From Anabaena sp051781005 (GTDB taxonomy: Bacteria > Cyanobacteriota > Cyanobacteriia > Cyanobacteriales > Nostocaceae), in contig NZ_JBPWOA010000032.1 in assembly GCF_051781005.1 (NCBI RefSeq), forward strand, positions 1 to 64,000: 64,000 nt of DNA. Reading direction: 5' to 3'. This document shows, one piece after another, positions 42,998 through 51,592 of this stretch. Under the pieces are notes generated by a model. That model saw nothing but the letters and a program-made list of their open reading frames with translations. It was not told where the DNA came from and searched no databases. Within the stretch, counting starts at the first letter, position 1. Each line of letters begins with the position of its first letter. Made by a program: the position numbers and the translations under genes.

Positions 42998-43068
42998 TCA
43001 GATTTTTTTACACTCAGGGCAATATTATTGCCCTACTTCACTTGTTAAGGAGGCTAACCAGGAGATAT

Positions 43069-43560
43069 TTAGTAATAAATTTTACCTCCACCCCATTTTG
43101 TACCAACAACTTTTGGTTGAATGAGGATGTGACCTGCGATCGCTTTTAAGTCATCATCGGTCAGGTTTCTCATTTCTGTAAAGATATCAGCGCTCTTAAT
43201 ACTGGGATGTATTTCAGAAATCTCTTCTTCACCGTCGTAGGTTGTAGGATTCTTCATGTAGTCTACCAACCCTTCAATGTTGTCACGTTTTGGTGTAGCT
43301 CCTGCCAAAGCTTGTGGTTCTAGTCCCACGTTTTGGTTAGTCTTAGTTACGCCACCAGCATGACATTGAGCGCAAGTGTCATTAAATAAACGTTTACCTT
43401 TGGCCAGTTCTTTGACACTGATGACAACAGTATCACCTTGTTCATTAAATGGCACTGTCCGGGTCGCTTTATCCACTTCCACCGCTGTTGCACTACCAAC
43501 AAGCATCTGAAAAGTCAGCAAAACAGTAATTACAGCAACGCCAATTAATCTTCTAAACAT
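43069..43560 (-). CDS. psbV: Cytochrome c550, photosystem II extrinsic protein
   Basis: A 163-residue precursor with a lumenal signal peptide (about 1-26, ending ATAVE-type). The mature protein begins VEVDKATRTV and has heme motif TCAQCH, followed by GVTKTNQNVGLEP and YDGEEEISEIHPS, both typical of PsbV; His in IHPS is the known second heme ligand. The C-terminus ends GGGKIYY. It stabilises the oxygen-evolving manganese cluster. Start ATG at 43560 with a GAGGGGAAAT ribosome site. It heads the psbV-petE-petJ-like run. Confidence 0.97.
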   Translation of the reverse strand: MFRRLIGVAVITVLLTFQMLVGSATAVEVDKATRTVPFNEQGDTVVISVKELAKGKRLFNDTCAQCHAGGVTKTNQNVGLEPQALAGATPKRDNIEGLVDYMKNPTTYDGEEEISEIHPSIKSADIFTEMRNLTDDDLKAIAGHILIQPKVVGTKWGGGKIYY

Positions 43561-43896
43561 ATTTCCCCTCTCAGTTTTTAATGCTCAACACAACTAAGAC
43601 ACTAATAGTTCCAAAAGCATAGATATTTATCTGATGCTAAAAGTTTGCCGGGTATCAGGCCGACGGGGAGAACTAGAACACCCCTGATCCCTGGGCTAAA
43701 AGCTGTCGGGATTACTTTACGTAAAATGTTCTCGCTATCATTAACATCAGCATGAATCAGTTTACCATTAGCTGCTCTATGCTGTTGCTGAACTGAGTTT
43801 CTCTATAAGTAAGAATAGGGTCAAGAGCGGGCATGAGAATGGGGAGATTTTATTTTTTGATACAAATCTTTATAAATAAATTTACATTTTGTAAAG
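43561..43896. other. 336-bp gap upstream of psbV
   Basis: Holds the psbV promoter and the 3' end of the sugar permease gene. A GC-rich stretch with GCCGGGTATCAGGCCGACGGGG (43649-43670) stands out but gives only short stems. No gene. Confidence 0.5.
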
Positions 43897-44733
43897 TTAA
43901 CCTTTGCCTCCTGTAAAAGTTACGCCTTGAATAAAGTAACGGTTAAAAAAGGCGTAAATTCCCACAGCTGGTAGGGTGAATATCATTGAAGCTGCCATGA
44001 TGTAATTCCAATAGCTGATATATTGACCTTTAAAGCTATTTAACCCTAAGGGTAGTGTAAACATTTCTGGGTCAAATAAAATCACTAGAGGTAGTATAAA
44101 ATTATTCCAACTGCCCATAAATACAAAAACGGTCTGTGCTGCTAGTGCGGGTTTTGCTAGGGGTAAAACAACATCTCGAAAAATCTCCCAGGTGTTAAAA
44201 CCATCTAATTGGGCTGCTTCTTCTAATTCTTGAGGAAAATTAACAAAAAACTGCCGCATCATAAAGATAAAGGTGGCATTAACCATGCTGGGTACAATCA
44301 TGCCTTGGTAAGAATTGAGCCAACCCAACGCCTTTAAAATCAAAAATGTGGGAATTAGGGTAATTTGTGTGGGTACTGCTAGTACAGCTAAAATCAGGAA
44401 GAACCAAAAGCGTTTACCGACGAATCGCAGTCTAGCTAAGGCATAACCAGCCATTGAATTTAGAATTAAGTTTAAAAGCGTGACGCTGAGTGCGATCGCA
44501 ATACTGTTGAATAACCAGCGAAAAAATAGCGGTTCTTGGAAAAAGATTTGCTTGTAGTTATCGAGAGTAAAATTTTGGGGGATGAAATTTGGCTCACCAC
44601 TGATGATTTCTGACAGCGGTTTGAATGATGCAGAAAGCGCCCATAGGAAGGGAATCAGGGTAATTAGGGCATAAATTGTCAAAAAGAGGTATAAGACAAC
44701 TTTAAGACAGAGAAAGCGAGAGATATGAGTCAA
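43897..44733 (-). CDS. Carbohydrate ABC transporter permease (MalG type)
   Basis: A 278-residue inner-membrane permease with six membrane helices. The EAA loop reads EEAAQLDGFNTWEIFRDVVL, as in CUT1 sugar permeases (MalG-like). It partners with the 302-residue permease, whose 3' end overlaps this start by 4 bases, so translation is coupled. Together with a solute-binding protein they import sugars or polyols; the substrate is unknown. No ATPase gene lies nearby, as is common in cyanobacteria, which use shared sugar ATPases. Confidence 0.93.
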   Translation of the reverse strand: MTHISRFLCLKVVLYLFLTIYALITLIPFLWALSASFKPLSEIISGEPNFIPQNFTLDNYKQIFFQEPLFFRWLFNSIAIALSVTLLNLILNSMAGYALARLRFVGKRFWFFLILAVLAVPTQITLIPTFLILKALGWLNSYQGMIVPSMVNATFIFMMRQFFVNFPQELEEAAQLDGFNTWEIFRDVVLPLAKPALAAQTVFVFMGSWNNFILPLVILFDPEMFTLPLGLNSFKGQYISYWNYIMAASMIFTLPAVGIYAFFNRYFIQGVTFTGGKG

Positions 44734-45638
44734 ATTCTGTCACCTCCGAAGACTTTCCGCTGAATTAGAGTGATAGTAATGATGACTGCTGCGAGTAAAA
44801 ATGCGATCGCAGCTGCATATCCTAATTGTAAATTTCTAAATACAGCTTGATAAATTAGCAATACCACTGTCAAAGTAGCGTTATTAGGGCCACCAGTCCC
44901 ACCAGAGAAAATATAAGATTGGTCAAATAGTTGAAAAGTGCCAATTATTCCCACTGTGACTACAAAAAACGTCACAGGTTGCAGCCAGGGAAGAGTAATG
45001 TAAAGAAACCTCTCCCACCAATTTGCACCATCTAATTCTGCTGCTTCATAAAGTGTGTGGGGGATATCTTGTAAAGCTGCTAAATAAATCACCATATAAA
45101 AAGGTGCAGTTGACCAAATATTCATCATCATGATACCTTTGAGTGCAACTGCTGGATCTCCTAACCAGTTATACTTAGGTAATCCGATCAAGGCGAGAAA
45201 ATCATTTAGTAAACCATCGGTATTATAAATCCACATAAAGATGAGTGTTAGCACCGCAGAAGATGTGACTGTGGGTAAAAAATAAAGAATACGCCACCAG
45301 CTTTTACCACGAATACCAGAATTTAAAGTTACAGCTAAAATTAAAGCCAAAATGGTTTGACTAGGTACAACAATAGCAACATATTCTGCTGTGTTTTTTA
45401 AAGCAATCCAAACCTGTTCATCTTCTAGCAAACGGGTGAAATTGCGAAAACCAATGAATTTATATTCAATACCGCCTAAAAGTTGAACTTTGTGGAGAGA
45501 AAGAAAGACAGCGTAGAGAATTGGTAAAATTACAAAAGTGCCTAAAACGAGAATTGTAGGCATCATGAAAAGATACCCTGTTAGGTTTTCTGTAATTTTC
45601 CAGCGTGGGTTTCTGTGTTGTCTGTTAATTGGAAACAC
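44730..45638 (-). CDS. Carbohydrate ABC transporter permease (MalF type)
   Basis: A 302-residue membrane protein with six helices and a periplasmic loop. The EAA loop YEAAELDGANWWERFLYITL is typical of CUT1 permeases. The start is a GTG at 45638 with GAGG seven bases upstream. It overlaps the MalG-type gene by 4 bases. Its expected upstream partner, the solute-binding gene, lies 1.7 kb away, separated by a stretch with an antitoxin-like gene, a repeat and a NERD gene on the opposite strand. Confidence 0.93.
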   Translation of the reverse strand: MFPINRQHRNPRWKITENLTGYLFMMPTILVLGTFVILPILYAVFLSLHKVQLLGGIEYKFIGFRNFTRLLEDEQVWIALKNTAEYVAIVVPSQTILALILAVTLNSGIRGKSWWRILYFLPTVTSSAVLTLIFMWIYNTDGLLNDFLALIGLPKYNWLGDPAVALKGIMMMNIWSTAPFYMVIYLAALQDIPHTLYEAAELDGANWWERFLYITLPWLQPVTFFVVTVGIIGTFQLFDQSYIFSGGTGGPNNATLTVVLLIYQAVFRNLQLGYAAAIAFLLAAVIITITLIQRKVFGGDRI

Positions 45639-45749
45639 AACTAAACCTCGACAATCTTTTATAATGTTAAAGCTTTCGCTATAATTTAAAACATCAGATT
45701 TATTCCTGATATTTTTTTAATAAAAATTATGGTAAATCTCTAAATTTAT

Positions 45750-46004
45750 TCAATAGTTTCGATCCTCATGCAAAAGTTCCACACTGTCACTAAAACTTTT
45801 ACCTAAATGACGATGACGTGCAGCATCTATTTTCGCCCATGCTTGTACTTGAGTAGATTCTTGATTGACTAATTCAGCATCTACAAAATTTTCTAAAATT
45901 GCTTTGACTTCATCTTCTAAGCTGCGGTTATGGCTTTGAGCTAAAACCTGTAGTTTATCTAATACAGCAGGATTAATATTTTCTAGTACAACTTGAGTCA
46001 TCAT
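45750..46004 (-). CDS. FitA-like ribbon-helix-helix antitoxin, orphan
   Basis: An 84-residue protein. The N-terminal half (MTQVVLENINPAVLDKLQV, then AQSHNRSLEDEVKAILENF) has the ribbon-helix-helix pattern of FitA/VapB-type antitoxins. The C-terminal half would wrap the toxin. No PIN-domain toxin gene follows in the 111 bases to the next gene, so it looks orphaned. Start ATG at 46004 with GAGG upstream. It may be a leftover of an inserted toxin-antitoxin module in the middle of the sugar ABC locus. Confidence 0.8.
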   Translation of the reverse strand: MMTQVVLENINPAVLDKLQVLAQSHNRSLEDEVKAILENFVDAELVNQESTQVQAWAKIDAARHRHLGKSFSDSVELLHEDRNY

Positions 46005-46067
46005 ATTTCCTCACTTTAGTATCTACATTAAAACTTCAACTTCCTGAGCGATGCTTGTATAGAATTA

Positions 46068-46203
46068 TCTCGTTCCCAGTCTCTGACTGGGAATGCTTTT
46101 TGCGAGGTTCTACCTCCTGTCCAAAAGTCACTTCAGTAATTTACACAATAACAGAAGGCAGAGCCTTCTAAACTGCATTCCCAGGTAGAACCTGGGAACG
46201 AGA
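46068..46203. repeat. Hairpin-array repeat, copy 3 (136 bp)
   Basis: Ends TCTCGTTCCCA and TGGGAACGAGA. Hairpins in order: CCCAGTC-TCT-GACTGGG, GAGGT-TCT-ACCTC, AGAAGGC-AGA-GCCTTCT and CCCAGGT-AGA-ACCTGGG. About 27 bases longer than the other copies in the centre. Confidence 0.88.
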
Positions 46204-46295
46204 GAACGATGATAATCTGTATTATATCGAGTTTTATCTGAGTTGCATAATTATTAATACTGTTTTATTATGATGATTACATAATTTGCTTTTAA

Positions 46296-46418
46296 ATCAA
46301 ATATGAATACCAATTTACCGAAAAATTATTTAAAGGCTATGGTTTACGTTCAGAACTTGATGCTTCATATAATGAAGAAAAAATTCCATTAGAAATAGAG
46401 AAAAAATACACTTTTTGA
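46296..46418 (+). pseudogene. Possible gene fragment, 40 codons
   Basis: A frame without a start encodes KYEYQFTEKLFKGYGLRSEL then DASYNEEKIPLEIEKKYTF and stop. The wording looks protein-like, but the frame is closed upstream by a stop at 46293 and no family is recognised. It may be the end of a decayed gene inside the inserted segment. Weakly supported. Confidence 0.25.
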
Positions 46419-46494
46419 AAATCTTGGGTTTCCTTCCTCAACCCAAGCTACATCTACACAAGAATTAAACCAAAATACAGAGAATTAAAATTTT

Positions 46495-47232
46495 ATGCGA
46501 ACCCTTAAACAATCTCCTGAACTGAGGGAAAAATTCCAACAACAAGTAGACGGAAAAAAATCTGTCAAACGTCAAGAAGTTCAAGAATCATTAGGTAATG
46601 GCTTTTTGGGTTCATTGGGTGCAGCAGTATTTGAAATTAAACAATTTCAAAACCAATTTAAAGGTAATGTAGGAGAATGGAGTGTTTCACTGCTGCTGAA
46701 ATCATTACCTGATAGTTGGGTAATGTTTAATAACGCTTTAATACCTACCTCTAACGTAAATACTTTAACGGAAATAGACCTCTTAATTATTGGTACAGGT
46801 GGTATCTTTTTAGTAGAGGTAAAAACTTGGAAAGGTTCATTTACTGCTTATAAAGATAAATGGAAACGACGAGAGGGAAACAACTGGGAATCAATATCAG
46901 ATAGTCCAACTTCTCAAAGTATTTACCATCAAAGAATGTTTAGTCAGTGGATTAATTCTTTGATTCCTAATTTACCGAATGGAGTAGTTAAGGCTCCTGT
47001 AATTTTTCCTGTAGCTAAATGGTTAGGAGTGACTGATTGCTCAGTTCCGGTTTTGCAAGGTATTCCTGCACTGCTACAGATGATAGTAAGTTCTGATGAT
47101 TGCTTAACACCAATGCAAGTACAGGTAATTGCTGAAGCGGTTGAAGATTTGACAATTCCCGCTCAAAATGTTGAAATCTCTAAACCGATTTCTAAGCCTA
47201 AGCTTATTAAGCGTGATAATTTGAAAGATTGA
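46495..47232 (+). CDS. NERD-domain protein (nuclease-related)
   Basis: A 245-residue protein. The NERD domain (about 58-175) has KGNVGEWSVSLLLKSL, LTEIDLLIIGTGGIFLVEVKTWKG with the D and E-x-K metal-site residues of nuclease-like folds, and SIYHQRMFSQWI. NERD domains are thought to act on nucleic acids and occur alone or fused to helicases or kinases; here it is alone with a basic C-terminal tail. Start ATG at 46495. It lies in the opposite direction inside the sugar ABC locus, in a segment that also holds an orphan antitoxin and a repeat, so it may have arrived with that segment. Confidence 0.85.
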   Translation: MRTLKQSPELREKFQQQVDGKKSVKRQEVQESLGNGFLGSLGAAVFEIKQFQNQFKGNVGEWSVSLLLKSLPDSWVMFNNALIPTSNVNTLTEIDLLIIGTGGIFLVEVKTWKGSFTAYKDKWKRREGNNWESISDSPTSQSIYHQRMFSQWINSLIPNLPNGVVKAPVIFPVAKWLGVTDCSVPVLQGIPALLQMIVSSDDCLTPMQVQVIAEAVEDLTIPAQNVEISKPISKPKLIKRDNLKD

Positions 47233-47295
47233 GTTCTTGAAAATATTGGGTTTCGTTCCATTTCTTCGCAACGCTAACGCGAACAACCCAACCTA

Positions 47296-48537
47296 CTATT
47301 CCATCATTTTAATCTGCTGATTAGCGTTATTCTGCGCCCTCAACATTGCCTGATTTAATGGCTGTTCCCCCAACAAGGCACTTAAAAATTGATTATCAAA
47401 ATTATTCACAATTGCTGCTGGATATTCCCCTACTTGCCAAGGAGTAGCGTAATTAACTCCCGCTACTAAAGCAGACCGTAAAGCATCTTGATCGTAACCT
47501 AATTTCTCCGCTACAGATTTACGAGTTGGTAAAGCGAAACCTGTGGCTGTCCACTTTTCCATTCCTTGTTTACCGGTGAGATAAGAAATTAATTCCCAAG
47601 CTGCTTTTTTATGTTTTGTTTGTTTATTCATTACATAGGCAACAGTATAAACCATTGTGCCTTTTTTATTATTAATTTTGGGGACTTCTGCTGTTGCAAA
47701 ATCTATCTGCGGGAAGGTTTCTTGAAGATAAGGAATTGCCCAGTTCCCTTCAATTACCATTGATACTTTACCTTGACCAAACATATCACTACCAGAACTA
47801 GCACCAACATCGGATTTAAGGGCTGAGGTTCTGTCTTTTTGATATTGCTCTATCACCAAATTTAAACCTGTTAAAGCTGCTTCATTAGCAAAAGCAGCAT
47901 AACCATTTTTATCAATTAATTTTCCACCATAAGCTTTAATTTTATAAGTCTGACGTGCCAATTCTGGACTTTCGCCAAAGCCGAATTTATTAACTTTATC
48001 TGTTAGTTTTTCAGAATAGAATAGTAGTTCATCCCAATTAGTTGGGGGATTACGTATACCTGCTTTAGTGAATGCTTTTTTGTTATAAAATAAGGCTAGT
48101 GTGGAATAGTCTTTAGGAAAACCGTATATATGATTTTTGTATTTAAAGCTGTTAAGTAAATTTTCTTCAAAGTCTGCTAAATAAAATTCAGGTTTAATGT
48201 AACTATCTAGAGGTTCTAAAACATTTTGACTCATCAAAAAAGGAGCTTCTAATGCATCTAGATAAAATACATCTGGTGCTGCTTCTCCAATTAAGCGGGT
48301 TTTAATGACATCCATGTATTGATCAGAGATTACTTCATATTTAACTTTGATAGTTGGGTGTTTTGCTTCAAAGTCTTGTAATACCTGTTTGAGGAGTTTT
48401 TGTTCTACAGGGGAACCGCCCCAACCACTGAGTTTAATGGTAACTGATGATGTACTGGGTGGTGGTAAGCGGTGACAACTAATAAAGATAGTTGCTATTA
48501 CTAATCCCCAAAAATATAACCATTTGCGTTTGTTCAC
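47296..48537 (-). CDS. Sugar ABC transporter solute-binding lipoprotein
   Basis: A 413-residue lipoprotein: the lipobox is IATIFISC with Cys near residue 20. The mature protein is of the extracellular solute-binding family 1 (MalE/UgpB type): VTIKLSGWGGSPVEQKLLKQ, YEVISDQYMDVIK, then YSTLALFYNKKAF and GQGKVSMVIEGNWA. It delivers sugar or glycerol-phosphate-like ligands to the two permeases on the same strand, 1.7 kb on. It is normally the first gene of such an operon. The start has no strong ribosome site. Confidence 0.9.
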   Translation of the reverse strand: MNKRKWLYFWGLVIATIFISCHRLPPPSTSSVTIKLSGWGGSPVEQKLLKQVLQDFEAKHPTIKVKYEVISDQYMDVIKTRLIGEAAPDVFYLDALEAPFLMSQNVLEPLDSYIKPEFYLADFEENLLNSFKYKNHIYGFPKDYSTLALFYNKKAFTKAGIRNPPTNWDELLFYSEKLTDKVNKFGFGESPELARQTYKIKAYGGKLIDKNGYAAFANEAALTGLNLVIEQYQKDRTSALKSDVGASSGSDMFGQGKVSMVIEGNWAIPYLQETFPQIDFATAEVPKINNKKGTMVYTVAYVMNKQTKHKKAAWELISYLTGKQGMEKWTATGFALPTRKSVAEKLGYDQDALRSALVAGVNYATPWQVGEYPAAIVNNFDNQFLSALLGEQPLNQAMLRAQNNANQQIKMME

Positions 48538-48695
48538 AGACAGATAAAAGTTTTTCTTTATTCTCTTATAGCTGCTGTAACTCAGGACTGATATTTAACT
48601 AATCTAAATTTTTGTTGAGAAATAATAGATAAAATAACAAATAATTGTCATTCACTTAATTTGTGCTATGTTGCGTCATCTGTAGATGATAACTT

Positions 48696-50138
48696 ATGGA
48701 CTCTGTTCAAGTTGAAACAGTTGCATCTTTAAATCTGGAAATTCCTCAGATTGATTCATTAACAACAGTTCTATCTTCTCAATCTAAATCTAGCTCTCGT
48801 TTTTCTAAAAATGCTATTCGTACCAGTTTACAAGCATCTACTCTAGATGCTATTTTCGCGGCGATTTTTTCTATTACTACTGGGGGGATTTTACTCAGTA
48901 AATTTTTGGTAGAATTGGATGCTAGTCCAGTTGTTTTTGGGATGCTTTCTTCGATTCCCATGCTGGTAAATCTGATTCAGCCATTGGGTGCTTATATCTC
49001 AGAACGAACTACTAGCAGATTTCAGTATTCCGCGCTTGTTTATGGGATTTCTCGGCTATTGTGGCTGATTTTAGTAATAGGTATTATCGGTACAAGTTGG
49101 GGAGTTATAAATTCTCAACAGTTGGTGATATTAACTCTGTTAATCGTTTTTTTTAGTCATCTTTCAGGTGGACTAGGAAGTGCATCTTGGATGAGTTGGT
49201 TAGCGATAATTGTACCTCGACGGTTGCGTGGGAGGTATTTTGGAATTCGCAATAGTGCTACCAGTTTGACTAATTTGTTGTGTGTACCTTTGGCTGGTTT
49301 AGCTGTTTCCCATTGGTATGGGGGAACTCTCCAAGGTTATGGAGTAGTTTTGTTTGTAGGGATTTTGTTTGGGTTGATTAGTTTAGGATGTCAGTATTTC
49401 AAAATTGATGTTAATCCCCAATTACAAAATACTTATATAGTTGATTCTTCTAACATTAAAAATGAATTAGGCGAAATAACTGATACGGGATTAATTCCTC
49501 AAAACCAAGAGGATAAGGGTTTAGCGATGCTCAATCCCTACAATATCGGTAAAAACTCGAATTTTTGGATATTTTTACTGTATTTTAGTTTATGGATGCT
49601 GGCTTTTAATCTCTGCACCCCTTTTGTTAATCTTTATTTGCTAGAAACTTTAAATGTAGATGTGGGTTGGGTGACGGTTTATAGTAGTTTGCAAGCGGGA
49701 GCAAATCTGCTGATGTTTGTGCTGTGGGGTAAGTTAGCAGATAAGGTGGGAAATCGCCCAATTTTGATATTTGTGGGGATTATTGTGGCTGTCACGCCTT
49801 TGTTGTGGTTTGGAATTAGTAATAGTAAGTTAGATATCTGGTTGTGGCTACCACTATTACATATTTTTGTCGGTGGTACTGGGGCGGCTGTGGATTTATG
49901 TAATAACAATATGCAAATTGGGATTACACCAGTTAGGAATCAATCAATCTATTTTGCGATCGCAGCTGCTATTGCTGGAGTAACTGGTGCATTAGGGACA
50001 ACGATTGGCGGTTTTATCGCCCAATCTCCGCATTTTGGCGGTTTATTAGGTTTATTTGCCCTTTCTAGTATATTCAGACTAGCAGCATTAATACCGCTGA
50101 TTTTCGTCAAAGAACAAAGAATAGGAAATAGGGAATAG
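48696..50138 (+). CDS. MFS transporter, 12 TM helices
   Basis: A 480-residue membrane protein with about 12 hydrophobic segments after a polar, Ser-rich 45-residue N-terminus. The MFS motif A-like loops are partly visible (GKLADKVGNRPILIF, RRLRGRYFGIRNS). A polar central loop of about 45 residues separates the halves. The substrate is unknown; its place next to the sugar-binding protein gene, divergent from it by 158 bases, hints at sugar handling. Start ATG at 48696. Confidence 0.85.
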   Translation: MDSVQVETVASLNLEIPQIDSLTTVLSSQSKSSSRFSKNAIRTSLQASTLDAIFAAIFSITTGGILLSKFLVELDASPVVFGMLSSIPMLVNLIQPLGAYISERTTSRFQYSALVYGISRLLWLILVIGIIGTSWGVINSQQLVILTLLIVFFSHLSGGLGSASWMSWLAIIVPRRLRGRYFGIRNSATSLTNLLCVPLAGLAVSHWYGGTLQGYGVVLFVGILFGLISLGCQYFKIDVNPQLQNTYIVDSSNIKNELGEITDTGLIPQNQEDKGLAMLNPYNIGKNSNFWIFLLYFSLWMLAFNLCTPFVNLYLLETLNVDVGWVTVYSSLQAGANLLMFVLWGKLADKVGNRPILIFVGIIVAVTPLLWFGISNSKLDIWLWLPLLHIFVGGTGAAVDLCNNNMQIGITPVRNQSIYFAIAAAIAGVTGALGTTIGGFIAQSPHFGGLLGLFALSSIFRLAALIPLIFVKEQRIGNRE

Positions 50139-50200
50139 GTGACAGTTGTTATTTTCCCCCTACTCCCTGCTCCCTGCCCCTTGTCCTCTTCCCCAGTCCC

Positions 50201-51151
50201 CTACTCCGCAACAGTAGAAGTCAAACTCATGGTTTCCCACAAAACCATATTGGGTGCGGTTGGTATAGGCTGGTGTAAAGCAATTAGCTGTGTCAAAGTA
50301 TTCTTTAATTGGGTACGGGGAACAATATCATCCACAAACCCATGCTTGAGCAAATCTTCAGCGGTTTGGAAATCTTCGGGTAGTTTTTCTCTCAAGGTTT
50401 GTTCAATTACTCGTCTTCCAGCAAAACCAATGGTGGCTTTTGGTTCAGCAATGATGATATCACCCAACATCGCAAAACTGGCTGTAACTCCGCCTGTGGT
50501 GGGATTAGTTAAAACAGGAATGTATAATAAACGAGCATCTTGATGGCGTTGTAAAGCTGCGGATATTTTGGCCATTTGCATTAAGGAGAGCATTCCTTCT
50601 TGCATTCTCGCACCGCCGGATGTGCAGATGATAACTACAGGATAGCGGCGTTGTGTGGCTTGTTCAATCATGCGGGTGAGTTTTTCACCAACAACAGAAC
50701 CCATGCTACCACCCATAAAGCGGAAGTCCATGACTCCCAAAGCGATAGGTAAATTGTTAATTTGACCTATACCGGTTCTGACTGCATCTATTAAACCAAT
50801 TTTTTCCTGTGTTTCCCGCAAGCGATCGCTATAAAGTTTGCGATCGCGAAATTGTAAGGGATCAGTTGGTCGCAAATGCTCATCTAAAGGTTTCCAGGTA
50901 TTTGCATCAATCAATTGACGGATACGCTCATCGCTATCTACCCGATTATGATGACCACAGTCCACACAGACCATTTGATTGGCTTTCAGGTCTTTTGCAT
51001 AACTTAAAACACCACATTTAGGGCATTTATGCCACAAACCATCAGCAATTTCCCTTTCTTGGCGTTCTAAGCTGCTAGATCCTGATTTACGCCGATTTGC
51101 AAACCAATCAAATAAAGACTTTAAACCGCGTGATTCTTCGTTGTTTGCCAT
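50201..51151 (-). CDS. accD: Acetyl-CoA carboxylase carboxyltransferase subunit beta
   Basis: A 316-residue protein. N-terminal zinc ribbon CPKCGVLSYAKDLK then CVDCGHH, followed by the carboxyltransferase domain (about 85-300) with GGARMQEGMLSLMQM and the CoA-binding FAGRRVIEQTL. With AccA it transfers carboxyl from biotin to acetyl-CoA, the first committed step of fatty-acid synthesis. Length is normal. Start ATG at 51151. A perfect inverted repeat GGTCAATC...GATTGACC (51188-51217) lies just upstream. Confidence 0.97.
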   Translation of the reverse strand: MANNEESRGLKSLFDWFANRRKSGSSSLERQEREIADGLWHKCPKCGVLSYAKDLKANQMVCVDCGHHNRVDSDERIRQLIDANTWKPLDEHLRPTDPLQFRDRKLYSDRLRETQEKIGLIDAVRTGIGQINNLPIALGVMDFRFMGGSMGSVVGEKLTRMIEQATQRRYPVVIICTSGGARMQEGMLSLMQMAKISAALQRHQDARLLYIPVLTNPTTGGVTASFAMLGDIIIAEPKATIGFAGRRVIEQTLREKLPEDFQTAEDLLKHGFVDDIVPRTQLKNTLTQLIALHQPIPTAPNMVLWETMSLTSTVAE

Positions 51152-51592
51152 TTTTATCTTATTTAAGTAGGTACGAGGTCACAAATAGGTCAATCAATTT
51201 TAGATTTGAGATTGACCTTACCCGCTTCTAGGGTGTACAAAATTGTTTGACTACATCATCAAAACTACCCTAATTAGCAAGTCAAACCTGATGGGAGCAT
51301 ATTTTGCTTGTCAGCTTAATGACAATGATTTTGCCAATAATTTAAGTCTATTACTACCGTCTTAGTGGACTTTATTATATCAAGGTATTGGCAAAGTCTT
51401 AAGAATTAAAAACCCAATTAGAATGCATTTTTATCCTAATTAATCAGGATTTTGCTAGTTTATAAGCAGTCAGAATTTATGGCATTAGTTGTATGTGCCA
51501 ACTGCATATTTGGGCGGTAATACCAGTCATAAGTTAATATTACCAAAATATAAAGGGCAGATGGGGTAATGAAGGTTACATTCATCTTGTTT
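51152..51592. other. 441-bp gap between pilD and accD
   Basis: Contains the accD inverted repeat above and the hairpin CATCTTG-TTTT-CAAGATG (51583-51600), which covers the pilD stop codon and may help end its transcript. Otherwise AT-rich, with no gene. Confidence 0.5.
51188..51217. promoter_or_regulatory. Inverted repeat upstream of accD
   Basis: GGTCAATC and GATTGACC, perfect 8-bp arms 14 bases apart, centred about 50 bases before the accD start. Could be an operator or part of the leader. No regulator is implied. Confidence 0.35.
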
